From Ptiloglossa arizonensis (taxonomy: Eukaryota; Arthropoda; Insecta; Hymenoptera; Colletidae), in assembly GCF_051014685.1 (NCBI RefSeq), contig NW_027479522.1, forward strand, positions 1 through 64,000: 64,000 nucleotides of DNA. Reading direction: 5' to 3'. Under the pieces are notes generated by a model. The model was not told where the DNA came from, ran no database searches, and worked only from the letters and a program-made list of their open reading frames with translations. The translations under genes and the position numbers were made by a program. This document shows positions 33,801-46,986 of this stretch, one piece after another; within the stretch, counting starts at the first letter, position 1, and each line of letters starts with the position of its first letter.

Positions 33801-36800
33801 CAAGCATAACTAGAACGGCCTAGGGGAAAGGTACGCTTACCGTTGTAATCGGGCGAGTTTCTACTTTCAGATGAAACAGAAATTTTGCGGATTTGTCAAT
33901 CCGTTCGCGAGATATGGCAGTTTGGAGGTAAGAAACGCTTGAGAAACTCAAAAGTTTCGCAGTTCTGATGCTCGACAAGCATAACAAGAACTGCCTAGGG
34001 GAAAAGTACGCATACCGTTGTAATTGGCCGAGTTTCTACTTTCAGATACCACAGAAATATTGCGGATTGGTCAATCCGTTCGCGAGATGTGGCAGTTTGT
34101 AAGTAAGAAACGGTTGACAAACTCAAAATATTCGCAGTTCTGATGCTCGAAACGAATAACTAGAACGGCCTAGGGGAAAAGTACACATACCGTTGTAATC
34201 GGGCGAGTTTCTAGTTTCAGATGCAACAGAAATTTTGCGGATTGGTCAATCCTTTCAAGAGATATGGCAGTTTGGAGGTAAGAAACGCTTGAGAAACTCA
34301 ATATTTTCGCAGTTCTGATGCTCGAAACGAATAACTGGAACGGCCTAGAGGAAGAGCGCACATACCGTTGCAATCGGGCGAGTTTCTAGTTTCAGATGCA
34401 ACAGAAATTTTGCGGATTGGTCTATCCGTTCGCGAGATATTGCAGTTTGGAGGTAAGAAACGCTTGAGAAACTCAAAAGTTTCGCAGTTCTGATGCTCGA
34501 GACGAATAACTAGAACGGCCTAGGGGAAAAGTACGCATACCGTTGTAATCGGGCGGGTTTCTACTTTCAGATGCAACAGAAATTTTGCGGATTGGTCAAT
34601 CCGTTCGCGAGATATGGCAGTTTGGAGGTAAGAAACGCTTGAGAAACTCAAAATTTTCGCAGTTCTGATGCTTGACAAGCATAACTAGAACGGCCGAGTG
34701 GAAAAGTACACATACCGTTGTAATTGGCCGAGTTTCTACTTTCAGATACCACAGAAATATTGCGGATTGGTCGATCCGTTCGCGAGATGTGGCAGTTTGT
34801 AAGTAAGAAACGGTTGAGAAACTCAAAATATTCGCAGTTCTGATGCTCGAAACGAATAACTAGAACGGCCTAGGGGAAAAGTACACATACCGTTGTAATC
34901 GGGCGAGTTTCTAGTTTCAGATGCAACAGAAATTTTGCGGATTGGTCAATCCTTTCAAGAGATATGGCAGTTTGGAGGTAAGAAACGCTTGAGAAACTCA
35001 ATATTTTCGCAGTTCTGATGCTCGAAACGAATAACTGGAACGGCCTAGAGGAAAAGCACACATACCGTTGCAATCGGGCGAGTTTCTAGTTTCAGATGCA
35101 ACAGGAATTTTGCGGATTGGTCTATCCGTTCGCGAGATATTGCAGTTTGGAGGTAAGAAACGCTTGAGAAACTCAAAAGTTTCGCAGTTCTGATGCTCGA
35201 GACGAATAACTAGAACGGCCTAGGGGAAAAGTACGCATACCGTTGTAATCGGGCGGGTTTCTACTTTCAGATGCAACAGAAATTTTGCGGATTGGTCAAT
35301 CCGTTCGCGAGATATGGCAGTTTGGAGGTAAGAAACGCTTGAGAAACTCAAAATTTTCGCAGTTCTGATGATCGACAAGCATTACTCGAACGGCCTAGGG
35401 AAAAAGTACGCATACCGTTGTAATCGGGCGAGTTTCTACTTTCAGATGTAACAGAAATTTTGCGGATTGGTCAATCCTTTCAAGAGATATGGCAGTTTGG
35501 AGGTAAGAAACGCTTGAGCATCTCAAAATTTTCGCAGTTCTGGTACTCGACAAGCATAACAAGAACGGCCTAGGGGAAAAGTACGCATACCGTTGTAATC
35601 GGGCGAGTATCTACTTTCAGATGCAACAGAAATTTTGCGGATTGGTCAATCCGTTCGCGAGATATGGCAGTTTGGATGTAAGAAACGCTTGAGAAACTCA
35701 AAAGTTTCGCAGTTCTGATGCTCGAGACGAATAACTAGAACGGCCTAGGGGAAAACTACACATACAGTTGTAATCGGGCGGGTCTCTACTTTCAGACGCA
35801 ACAGAAATTTTGCGGATTGGTAAATCCGTTCGCGAGATATGGCAGTTTGGAGGTAAGAAACGCTTGAGAAACTCAAAATTTTCGCAGTTCTGATGCTCGA
35901 AACGAATAACTAGAACGGCCTAGGGAAAAAGTACACATACCGTTGTAATCGGGCGAGTTTCTACTTTCAGATGCAACAGGAATTTTGCGGATTGGTCAAT
36001 CCGTTCGCGAGATATGGCAGTTTGGAGGTAAGAAACGCTTGAGAAACTCAAAGTGTTCACAGTTCTGATGCTCGAAACGAATAACTAGAACGGCCTAGGG
36101 GAAAAGTACGCATACCGTTGTAATCGGGCGACTTTCTATTTTCAGATGCAACAGAAATTTTGCGGATTGGTCAATCCGTTCGCGAGATATGGCAGTTTGG
36201 AGGTAAGAAACGCTTGAGAAACTCAAAATTTTCGCAGTTCTGATGCTCGAAACGAATAACTAGAATGGCCTAGGGGAAAAGTACGCATACCGTTCTAATC
36301 GGGCGAGTTTCTACTTTCAGATGCAACAGAAATTTTGCGGATTGGTCTATCCGTTCGCGAGATATTGCAGTTTGGAGGTAAGAAACGCTTGAGAAACTCA
36401 AAAGTTTCGCAGTTCTGATGCTCGAGACGAATAACGAGAACGGCCTAGGGGAAAAGTACGCATACCGTTGTAATCGGGCGGGTTTCTACTTTCAGATGCA
36501 ACAGAAATTTTGCGGATTGGTAAATCCGTTCGCGAGATATGGCAGTTTGGATGTAAGAAACGGATGAGAAACTCAAAATTTTCGCAGTTCTGATGCTCGA
36601 AACGAATAACTGGAACGGCCTAGAGGAAAAGCACACATACCGTTGCAATCGGGCGAGTTTCTACTTTCAGATGCAACAGAAATTTTGCGGATTGGTCAAT
36701 CCGTTCGCGAGATATGGCAGTTTGGATGTAAGAAACGCTTGAGAAACTCAAAATTTTCGCAGTTCTGATGCTCGAAACGAATAACTAGAACGGCCTAGGG

Positions 36801-36964
36801 AAAAAGTACACATACCGTTGTAATCGGGCGAGTTTCTACTTTCAGATGCAACAGGAATTTTGCGGGTTGGTCAATCCGTTCGCGAGATATGGCAGTTTGG
36901 AGGTAAGAAACGCTTGAGAAACTCAAAATTTTCGCAGTTCTGATGCTCGAAACGAATAACCAGA

Positions 36965-37660
36965 ACGGCCTAGGGGAAAAGTACGCATACCGTCGTAATC
37001 GGGCGAGTTTCTACTTTCAGATGCAATAGAAATTTTGCGGATTGGTCAATCCGTTCGCGAGATGTGGCGGTTTGTAAGTAAGAAACGCTTGAGAAACGAA
37101 TAATTTTCGCAGTTCTGATGCTGGAAACGAATAACTAGAACGGCCTACGGGAAAAGTACGCATACCGTTCTAATCGGGCGAGTTTCTACTTTCAGATGCA
37201 ACAGAAATTTTGCGGATTGGTCTATCCGTTCGCGAGATATTGCAGTTTGGAGGTAAGAAACGCTTGAGAAACTAAAAAGTTTCGCAGTTCTGATGCTCGA
37301 GACGAATAACGAGAACGGCCTAGGGGAAAAGTACGCATACCGTTGTAATCGGGCGAGTTTCTACTTTCAGATGCAATAGAAATTTTGCGGATTGGTCAAT
37401 CCGTTCGCGAGATGTGGCAGTTTGTAAGTAAGAAACGCTTGAGAAACGAACAATTTTCGCAGTTCTGATGCTGGAAACGAATAACTAGAACGGCCTACGG
37501 GCAAAGTACGCATACCGTTCTAATCGGGCGAGTTTCTACTTTCAGATGCAACAGAAATTTTGCGGATTGGTCTATCCGTTCGCGAGATATTGCAGTTTGG
37601 AGGTAAGAAACGCTTGAGAAACTCAAAAGTTTCGCAGTTCTGATGCTCGAAACGAATAAC
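36965..37660 (+). repeat. Two-monomer (350-bp) tandem repeat
   Basis: A monomer with GATGCAATAGAAATT, GAGAAACGAA and GATGCTGGAAACG alternates with a monomer carrying CCTACGGG, CGTTCTAATC and GGTCTATCCG. The pair occurs twice with few differences, such as GGCGG/GGCAG and GGGAAAAG/GGGCAAAG. The CAATAG/GAGAAACGAA type is also found near 32300 and 38600. Confidence 0.7.
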
Positions 37661-40149
37661 TGGAACGGCCTAGAGGAAAAGCACACATACCGTTGCAATC
37701 GGGCGAGTTTCTATTTTCAGATGCAACAGAAATTTTGCGGATTGGTCAATCCGTTCGCGAGATATGGCAGTTTGGAGGTAAGAAACGCTTGAGAAACTCA
37801 AAATTTTCGCAGTTCTGATGATCGACAAGCATAACTAGAACGGCCTAGGGGAAAAGTACTCATACCGTTGTGATCGGGCGAGTTTCTACTTTCAGATGCA
37901 ACAGAAATTTTGCGGATTGGTCAATCCGTTCGCGTGATATGGCAGTTTGGAAGTAAGAAACGCTTGAGAAACTCAAAATGTTCACAGTTCTGATGCTCGA
38001 AACGAATAACTAGAACGGCCTAGGGGAAAAGTACTCATACCGATGTGATCGGGCGAGTTTCTACTTTCAGAAGCAACAGAAATTTTGGGATTGGTCAATC
38101 TGTTCGCGAGATATGGCAGTTTGGAGGTAAGAAACGCTTGAGAAACGAACAATTTTCGCAGTTCTGATGCTCGAAACGAATAACCAGAACGGCCTACAGG
38201 AAAAGTACGCATACCGTTGTAATCGGGCGGGTTTCTGCTTTCAGATGCAACAGAAATTTTGCGGATTGGTCAATCCGTTCGCGAGATATGGGATTTTGGA
38301 GGGCGGAAACACATTAGAAACTCAAAATTTTCGCAGTTCTGGTGCTCGACAAGCATAACAAGAACGGCCTAGGGGAAAAGTACGCATACCGTTGTAATCG
38401 GGCGAGTTCCTACTTTCAGATGCAACAGAAATTTTGCGGATTGGTCAATCCGTTCGCGAGATATGGCAGTTTGGAGGTAAGAAACGCTTGAGAAACTCAA
38501 AATTTTCGCAGTTCTGATGCTCGAAACGAATAACCAGAACGGCCTAGGGGAAAAGTACGCATACCGTCGTAATCGGGCGAGTTTCTACTTTCAGTTGCAA
38601 TAGAAATTTTGTGGATTGGTCAATCCGTTCGCGAGAAGTGGCAGTTTGTAAGTAAGAAACGCTTGAGAAACGAACAATTTTCGCAGTTCTGATGCTGGAA
38701 ACGAATAACTAGAACGGCCTACGGGAAAAGTACGCATACCGTTGTAATCGGGCGGGTTTCTACATTCAGATGCAACAGAAATTTTGCGGATTGGTCAATC
38801 CTTTCGCGAGATATGGCAGTTTGGAGGTTAGAAACGCTTGAGAAACTCAAAATTTTCGCAGTTCTGATGCTCGACAAGCATAACTAGAACGGCCTAGGGG
38901 AAAAGTACGCATACCGTTGTAATCTGCCGAGTTTCTACATTCAGATGCAACAGAAATTTTGCGGATTGGTCAATCCGTTCGCGAGATAAGGCAGTTTGGA
39001 GGTAAGAAACGGTTGAGAAACTCAAAATTTTCGCAGTTCTGATGCTCGAAACGAATAACTGGCACTGCCTAGGGGAAAAGTACACATACCGTTGTAATCG
39101 GGCGTGTTTCTACTTTCAGATGCAACAGAAATTTTGCGGATTTGTTAATCCTTTCGCGAGATATGGCAGTTTGGAGGTTAGAAACGCTTGGGAAACTCAA
39201 AAATTTCGCAGTTCTGATGCTCGAAACGAATAACCAGAACGGCCTAGGGGAAAAGTACGCATAGCGTCGTAATCGGGCGAGTTTCTACTTTCAGATGCAA
39301 CAGAAATTTTGCGGATTGATCAATCCGTTCTCGAGATATGGCAGTTTGGATGTAAGAAACGGTTGAGAAACTCAAAATTTTCGCAGTTCTGATGCTCCAA
39401 ACGAATAACTGGAACGGCCTAGGGGAAAAGTACTCATACCGTTGTAATCGGGCGTGTTTCAACTTTCAGATGCAACAGAAATTTTGCGGATTGGTCAATC
39501 CGTTCGCGAGATATTGCAGTTTGGAGGTAAGAAACGGTTGAGAAACTCAAAATTTTCACAGCTCTGATGCTCGAAACGAATAACTAGAACGGCCTAGGGG
39601 AAAAGTACGCATACAGTTGTAATCGGGCGAGTTTCTACTTTCAGATGCAACAGAAATTTTGCGGATTGGTCAATCCGTTCGCGAGATATGGCAGTTTGGA
39701 GGTGAGAAACGGTTGAGAAACATAAAATTTTCACAGTTCTGATGCTCGAAACGAATAACTAGAACGGCCTAGGGGAAAAGTACGCATACAGCTGTAATCG
39801 GGCGAGTTTCTACTTTCAGATGCAACAGAAATTTTGCGGATTGGTCAAGCCGTTCGCGAGATGTGGCAGTTTGTAAGTAAGAAACGCTTGAGAACCTCAA
39901 AATTTTCGCAGTTCTGATGCTCGACAAGCATAACTAGAACGGCCTAGGGGAAGGGTACACATACCGTTGTAATCGGGCGAGTTTCTACTTTCAGATGCAA
40001 CAGAAATTTTGCGGATTGGTCAATCCTTTCGCGAGATATGGCAGTTTGGAGGTAAGAAACGCTTGAGCAACCCAAAATTTTCGCAGTTCTGATGCTAGAA
40101 ACGAATAACCAGAACGGCCTAGGGGAAAAGTACGCATACCGTTGTGATC

Positions 40150-40838
40150 GGGCGAGTTTCTACATTCAGATGCAACAGAAATTTTGCGGATTGGTCATTC
40201 CGTTCGCGAGATGTGGTAGTTTGTATGTAAGAAACGCTTTAGAAACTAAAAATTTTCGCAGTTCTGATGTTCGAAACGAATAACTAGAACGGCCTACGGG
40301 GAAAGTACGCATACCGTTGTAATCGGGGGAGCTTCTGCCTTCAGATGCAACAGAAATTTTGCGGAATGGTCAATCCGTTCGCGAGATATGGGAGCTTGGA
40401 GGTAAGAAACACTTGAGAAACTCAAAATTTTCGCAGTTCTGATGCTCGACAAGCATAACTAGAACGGCCTAGGGGAAAAGTACGCATACCGTTGTAATCG
40501 GGCTAGTTTCTGCTTTCAGATGCAACAGAAATTTTGCGGATTGGTCAATCCGTTCGCGAGATATGGCAGTTTGGAGGTTAGAAACGCTTGAGAAACTCAA
40601 AATTTTCGCAGTTCTGATGCTCGAAACGAATAACCAGAACGGCCTAGGGGAAAAGTACGCAAACCGTCGTAATCGGGCGAGTTTCTACTTTCAGATGCAA
40701 CAGAAATTTTGCGGATTGGTCAATCCGTTCGCGAGATATGGCAGTTTGGAGGTAAGAAACGCTTGAGAAACTCAAAATTTTCGCAGTTCTGATGCTCGAC
40801 AAGCATAACTAGAACGGCCTAGGGGAAAGGTACGCATA
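40150..40838 (+). repeat. Four-monomer block re-used at 44698-45386
   Basis: Shared rare states are TACATTCAGATG, GATGTGGTAGTTTGTATG, CTTTAGAAACTAAAAA, CCTACGGGGAAAG and GGGGGAGCTTCTGCC. Offset is 4548 bp, 26 monomers less the 2-bp deletion near 44030. Differences include GATGT/GAAGT and GGAGGTTAG/GGAAGTTAG. Confidence 0.78.
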
Positions 40839-42943
40839 CAGTTGTAATCGGGCGAGTTTCTACTTTCAGATGCAACAGAAATTTTGCGGATTGGTCAATC
40901 CGTTCGCGAGATATGGCAGTTTGGAGGTAAGAAATGCTTGAGAAACTCAAAATTTTCGCAGTTCTGATGCTCGAACCGAATAACTAGAACGGCCTAGGGG
41001 AAATGTACGCATACAGTTGTAATCGGGCGAGTTTCTACTTTCAGATGCAACAGATATTTTGCGGATTGGTCAATCCGTTCGCGAGATATGGCAGTTTGGA
41101 GGTAAGAAACGCTTGAGAAACTCAAAATTTTCGGAGTTCTGATGCTCAAAACGTATAACCAGAACGGCCTAGGGGAAAAGTACGCAAACCGTCGTAATCG
41201 GGCGAGTTTCTACTTTCAGACGCAACAGAAATTTTGCGGATTGGTCAATCCGTTCGCGAGATGTGGCAGTTTGTAAGTAAGAAACGCTTGCGAAACTAAA
41301 AATTTTCGCAGTTCTGATGCTCGAAACGAATAACTAGAACGGCCTACAGGAAAAGTACACATACCGTTGTAATCGGGCGAGTTTCTACTTTCAGATACAA
41401 CAGAAATTTTGCGGATTGGTCAATCCTTTCGCGAGATATGGCAGTTTGGAGGTTAGAAACGCTTGAGAAACTCAAAATTTTCGCAGTTCCGATGCTCGAA
41501 CCGAATAACTAGAACGGCCTAGGGGAAAAGTACGCATACCGTTGTAATCGGGCGGGTTTCTGCTTTCAGATGCAACAGAAATTTTGCGGATTGGTCAATC
41601 CGTTCGCGAGATATGGGATTTTGGAGGTAAGAAACACTTGAGCAACTCAAAATTTTCGCAGTTCTGATGCTCGAAACGAATAACCAGAACGGCCTAGGGG
41701 AAAGCTACGCATACCGTTGTAATCGGGCGAGTTTCTACTTTCAGATGCAACAGACACTTTGCGGATTGGTCAATCCGTTCGCGAGATATGGCAGTTTGGA
41801 TGTAAGAAACGCTTGAGAAACTCAAAATTTTCGCAGTTCTGATGCTCGAACCGAATAACCAGAACGGCCTAGGGGAAAAGTACGCATACAGTTGTAATCG
41901 GGCGAGTTTCTACTTTCAGATGCAACAGAAATTTTGCGGATTGGTCAATCCGTTCGCGAGATATGGGAGCTAGGAGGTAAGAAACACTTGAGAAACTCAA
42001 AATTTTCGCAGTTCTGATGCTCGACAAGCATAAGTAGAACGGCCTAGGGGAAAAGTACGCATACCGTTGTAATCGGGCGAGTTTCTGCTTTCAGATGCAA
42101 CAGAAATTTTGCGGATTGATCAATTCGTTCGCGAGATATGGCAGTTTCGAGGTAAGAAACGGTTGAGAAACTCAAAATTTTCGCAGTTCTGATGCTCGAA
42201 ACGAATAACTAGAACGGCCAAGGGGAAAAGTACGCATACTGTTGTAATCGGGCGAGTTTCTACTTTCAGATGCAACAGAAATTTTGCGGATTGGTCAATC
42301 CGTTCGCGAGATATGGCAGTTTGGAGGTAAGAAACGCTTGAGAAACTCAAAATTTTCGCAGTTCTGATGCTCGAAACGAATAACCAGAACGGCCTAGGGG
42401 AAAACTACGCATACCGTTGTAATCGGGCGAGTTTCTACTTTCAGATGCAACAGAAATTTTGCGGATTGGTCAATCCGTTCGCGAGATATGGCAGTTTGGA
42501 GGTAAGAAACGCTTGAGAAACTCAAAATTTTCGCTGTTCTGATGCTCGAAACGAATAGCTAGAACGGCCCAGGGGAAAACTACACATACCGTTGTAATCG
42601 GGCGAGTTTCTACTTTCAGATATAACAGAAATTTTGCGGATTGGTCAATCCTTTCGCGAGATATGGCAGTTTGGAGGTTAGAAACGCTTGAGAAACTCAA
42701 AATTTTCGCAGTTCTGATGCTCGAAACGAATAACCAGAACGGCCTAGGGGAAAACTACGCATACCGTTGTAATCGGGCGAGTTTCTACGTTCAGATACAA
42801 CAGAAATTTTGCGGATCGGTCAATCCGTTCGCGAGATATGGCAGTTTGGAGGTAAGAAACGCTTGAGAAACTCAAAATTTTCGCAGTTCTAATGCTCGAA
42901 CCGAATAACTAGAACGGCCTAGGGGAAAAGTACGCATACAGTT

Positions 42944-44711
42944 GTAATCGGGCGAGTTTCTACTTTCAGATGCAACAGAAATTTTGCGGATTGGTCAATC
43001 CGTTCGCGAGATATGGCAGTTTGGAGGTAAGAAACGCTTGAGAAACTCAAAATTTTCGCAGTTCTGATGCTCGACAAGCATAACTAGAACGGCCTAGGGG
43101 AAAGGTACGCACACCGTTCTAATCGGACGAGTTTCTACTTTCAGATGCAACAGAAATTTTGCGGATTGGTCAATCCGTTCGCGAGATATGGCAGTTTGGA
43201 GGTTAGAAACGCTTGAGAAACTCAAAATTTTCGCAGTTCTGATGCTCGAAACGAATAACCAGAACGGCCTAGGGGAAAAGTACGCAAACCGTCGTAATCG
43301 GGCGAGTTTCTACTTTCAGATGCAACAGAAATTTTGCGGATTGGTCAATCCGTTCGCGAGATATGGGATTTTGGATGTAAGAAACGCTTGAGAAACTCAA
43401 AATTTTCGCTGTTTTGATGCTCGAACCGAATAACTAGAACGGCCTAGGGGAAAAGTACGCATACAGTTGTAATCGGGCGAGTTTCTACTTTCAGATGCAA
43501 CAGAAATTTTGCGGATTGGTCAATCCGTTCTCGAGATATGGCAGTTTGGAGGTAAGAAACGCTTGAGAAACTCAAAATTTTCGCAGTTCTGATGCTCGAA
43601 CCGAATAACCAGAACGGCCTAGCGGAAAAGTACGCATGCAGTTGTTATCGGGCGAGTTTCTACTTTCAGATGCAACAGAAATTTTGCGGATCGGTCAATC
43701 CGTTCGCGAGATATGGCAGTTTGGAGGTAAGAAACGCTTGAGAAACTCAAAATTTTCGCAGTTCTGATGCTCGAACCGAATAACTAGAACGGCCTAGGGG
43801 AAATGTACGCATACAGTTGTAATCGGGCGAGTTTCTACTTTCAGATGCAACAGATATTTTGCGGATTGGTCAATCCGTTCGCGAGATATGGCAGTTTGGA
43901 GGTAAGAAACGCTTGAGAAACTCAAAATTTTCGCAGTTCTGATGCTCGAAACGTATAACCAGAACGGCCTAGGGGAAAAGTACGCAAACCGTCGTAATCG
44001 GGCGACTTTCTACTTTCAGATGCAACAGATTTTGCGGATTGGTCAATCCGTTCGCGAGATATGGCAGTTTGGAGGTTAGAAACGCTTGAGAAACTCAAAA
44101 TTTTCGCAGTTCTGATGCTCGAAACGAATAACCAGAACGGCCTAGGGGAAAAGTACGCAAACCGTCGTAATCGGGCGAGTTTCTACTTTCAGATGCAACA
44201 GAAATTTTGCGGATTGGTCAATCCGTTCGCGAGATATGGCAGTTTGGAGGTAAGAAACGCTTGAGAAACTCAAAATTTTCGCAGTTCTGATGCTCGACAA
44301 GCATAACTAGAACGGCCTAGGGGAAAGGTACGCATACAGTTGTAATCGGGCGAGTTTCTACTTTCAGATGCAACAGAAATTTTGCGGATTGGTCAATCCG
44401 TTCGCGAGATATGGCAGTTTGGAGGTAAGAAACGCTTGAGAAACTCAAAATTTTCGCAGTTCTGATGCTCGAACCGAATAACTAGAACGGCCTAGGGGAA
44501 ATGTACGCATACAGTTGTAATCGGGCGAGTTTCTACTTTCAGATGCAACAGATATTTTGCGGATTGGTCAATCCGTTCGCGAGATATGGCAGTTTGGAGG
44601 TAAGAAACGCTTGAGAAACTCAAAATTTTCGCAGTTCTGATGCTCGAAACGTATAACCAGAACGGCCTAGGGGAAAAGTACGCAAACCGTCGTAATCGGG
44701 CGAGTTTCTAC
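42944..44711 (+). repeat. 13-monomer higher-order unit, copy 1
   Basis: Matches 45217-46986 at 2273 bp, becoming 2275 bp after a 2-bp deletion (ACAGATTTTGCGG) near 44030. I see only two substitutions besides that, CCTAGCGG/CCTAGGGG and GTTGTTATC/GTTGTAATC in one monomer near 43630. At about 44711 the first copy switches to the block also seen at 40150. Confidence 0.87.
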
Positions 44712-45216
44712 ATTCAGATGCAACAGAAATTTTGCGGATTGGTCAATCCGTTCGCGAGATGTGGTAGTTTGTATGTAAGAAACGCTTTAGAAACTAAAAA
44801 TTTTCGCAGTTCTGAAGTTCGAAACGAATAACTAGAACGGCCTACGGGGAAAGTACGCATACCGTTGTAATCGGGGGAGCTTCTGCCTTCAGATGCAACA
44901 GAAATTTTGCGGAATGGTCAATCCGTTCGCGAGATATGGGAGCTTGGAGGTAAGAAACACTTGAGAAACTCAGAATTTTCGCAGTTCTGATGCTCGACAA
45001 GCATAACTAGAACGGCCTAGGGGAAAAGTACGCATACCGTTGTAATCGGGCTAGTTTCTGCTTTCAGATGCAACAGAAATTTTGCGGATTGGTCAATCCG
45101 TTCGCGAGATATGGCAGTTTGGAAGTTAGAAACGCTTGAGAAACTCAAAATTTTCGCAGTTCTGATGCTCGAAACGAATAACCAGAACGGCCTAGGGGAA
45201 AAGTACGCAAACCGTC

Positions 45217-46986
45217 GTAATCGGGCGAGTTTCTACTTTCAGATGCAACAGAAATTTTGCGGATTGGTCAATCCGTTCGCGAGATATGGCAGTTTGGAGG
45301 TAAGAAACGCTTGAGAAACTCAAAATTTTCGCAGTTCTGATGCTCGACAAGCATAACTAGAACGGCCTAGGGGAAAGGTACGCACACCGTTCTAATCGGA
45401 CGAGTTTCTACTTTCAGATGCAACAGAAATTTTGCGGATTGGTCAATCCGTTCGCGAGATATGGCAGTTTGGAGGTTAGAAACGCTTGAGAAACTCAAAA
45501 TTTTCGCAGTTCTGATGCTCGAAACGAATAACCAGAACGGCCTAGGGGAAAAGTACGCAAACCGTCGTAATCGGGCGAGTTTCTACTTTCAGATGCAACA
45601 GAAATTTTGCGGATTGGTCAATCCGTTCGCGAGATATGGGATTTTGGATGTAAGAAACGCTTGAGAAACTCAAAATTTTCGCTGTTTTGATGCTCGAACC
45701 GAATAACTAGAACGGCCTAGGGGAAAAGTACGCATACAGTTGTAATCGGGCGAGTTTCTACTTTCAGATGCAACAGAAATTTTGCGGATTGGTCAATCCG
45801 TTCTCGAGATATGGCAGTTTGGAGGTAAGAAACGCTTGAGAAACTCAAAATTTTCGCAGTTCTGATGCTCGAACCGAATAACCAGAACGGCCTAGGGGAA
45901 AAGTACGCATGCAGTTGTAATCGGGCGAGTTTCTACTTTCAGATGCAACAGAAATTTTGCGGATCGGTCAATCCGTTCGCGAGATATGGCAGTTTGGAGG
46001 TAAGAAACGCTTGAGAAACTCAAAATTTTCGCAGTTCTGATGCTCGAACCGAATAACTAGAACGGCCTAGGGGAAATGTACGCATACAGTTGTAATCGGG
46101 CGAGTTTCTACTTTCAGATGCAACAGATATTTTGCGGATTGGTCAATCCGTTCGCGAGATATGGCAGTTTGGAGGTAAGAAACGCTTGAGAAACTCAAAA
46201 TTTTCGCAGTTCTGATGCTCGAAACGTATAACCAGAACGGCCTAGGGGAAAAGTACGCAAACCGTCGTAATCGGGCGACTTTCTACTTTCAGATGCAACA
46301 GAAATTTTGCGGATTGGTCAATCCGTTCGCGAGATATGGCAGTTTGGAGGTTAGAAACGCTTGAGAAACTCAAAATTTTCGCAGTTCTGATGCTCGAAAC
46401 GAATAACCAGAACGGCCTAGGGGAAAAGTACGCAAACCGTCGTAATCGGGCGAGTTTCTACTTTCAGATGCAACAGAAATTTTGCGGATTGGTCAATCCG
46501 TTCGCGAGATATGGCAGTTTGGAGGTAAGAAACGCTTGAGAAACTCAAAATTTTCGCAGTTCTGATGCTCGACAAGCATAACTAGAACGGCCTAGGGGAA
46601 AGGTACGCATACAGTTGTAATCGGGCGAGTTTCTACTTTCAGATGCAACAGAAATTTTGCGGATTGGTCAATCCGTTCGCGAGATATGGCAGTTTGGAGG
46701 TAAGAAACGCTTGAGAAACTCAAAATTTTCGCAGTTCTGATGCTCGAACCGAATAACTAGAACGGCCTAGGGGAAATGTACGCATACAGTTGTAATCGGG
46801 CGAGTTTCTACTTTCAGATGCAACAGATATTTTGCGGATTGGTCAATCCGTTCGCGAGATATGGCAGTTTGGAGGTAAGAAACGCTTGAGAAACTCAAAA
46901 TTTTCGCAGTTCTGATGCTCGAAACGTATAACCAGAACGGCCTAGGGGAAAAGTACGCAAACCGTCGTAATCGGGCGAGTTTCTAC
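45217..46986 (+). repeat. 13-monomer higher-order unit, copy 2
   Basis: Partner of 42944-44711. At about 46986 it switches into a GACGCAACAG / TTGCGAAACTAAAAA monomer, which starts the region that is duplicated with a 9-monomer offset. Confidence 0.87.

Larger units (their letters stand above)
25186..38180 (+). repeat. Satellite territory C (deletion-bearing and GATACC-type monomers)
   Basis: Diagnostic variants include TAATTGGCCGAG joined to GATACCACAG, CTAGTTTCAG, GGTCTATCCG joined to AAAAGTTTCG and GCTCGAGACG, and AAACCGTCGTAATC. Three monomers share one exact 40-bp internal deletion. Local duplications have offsets of 700, 1185, 1750 and 3419 bp. Around 36-38 kb the composition shifts toward less derived monomers, and the border with territory D is gradual. 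Confidence 0.75.
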
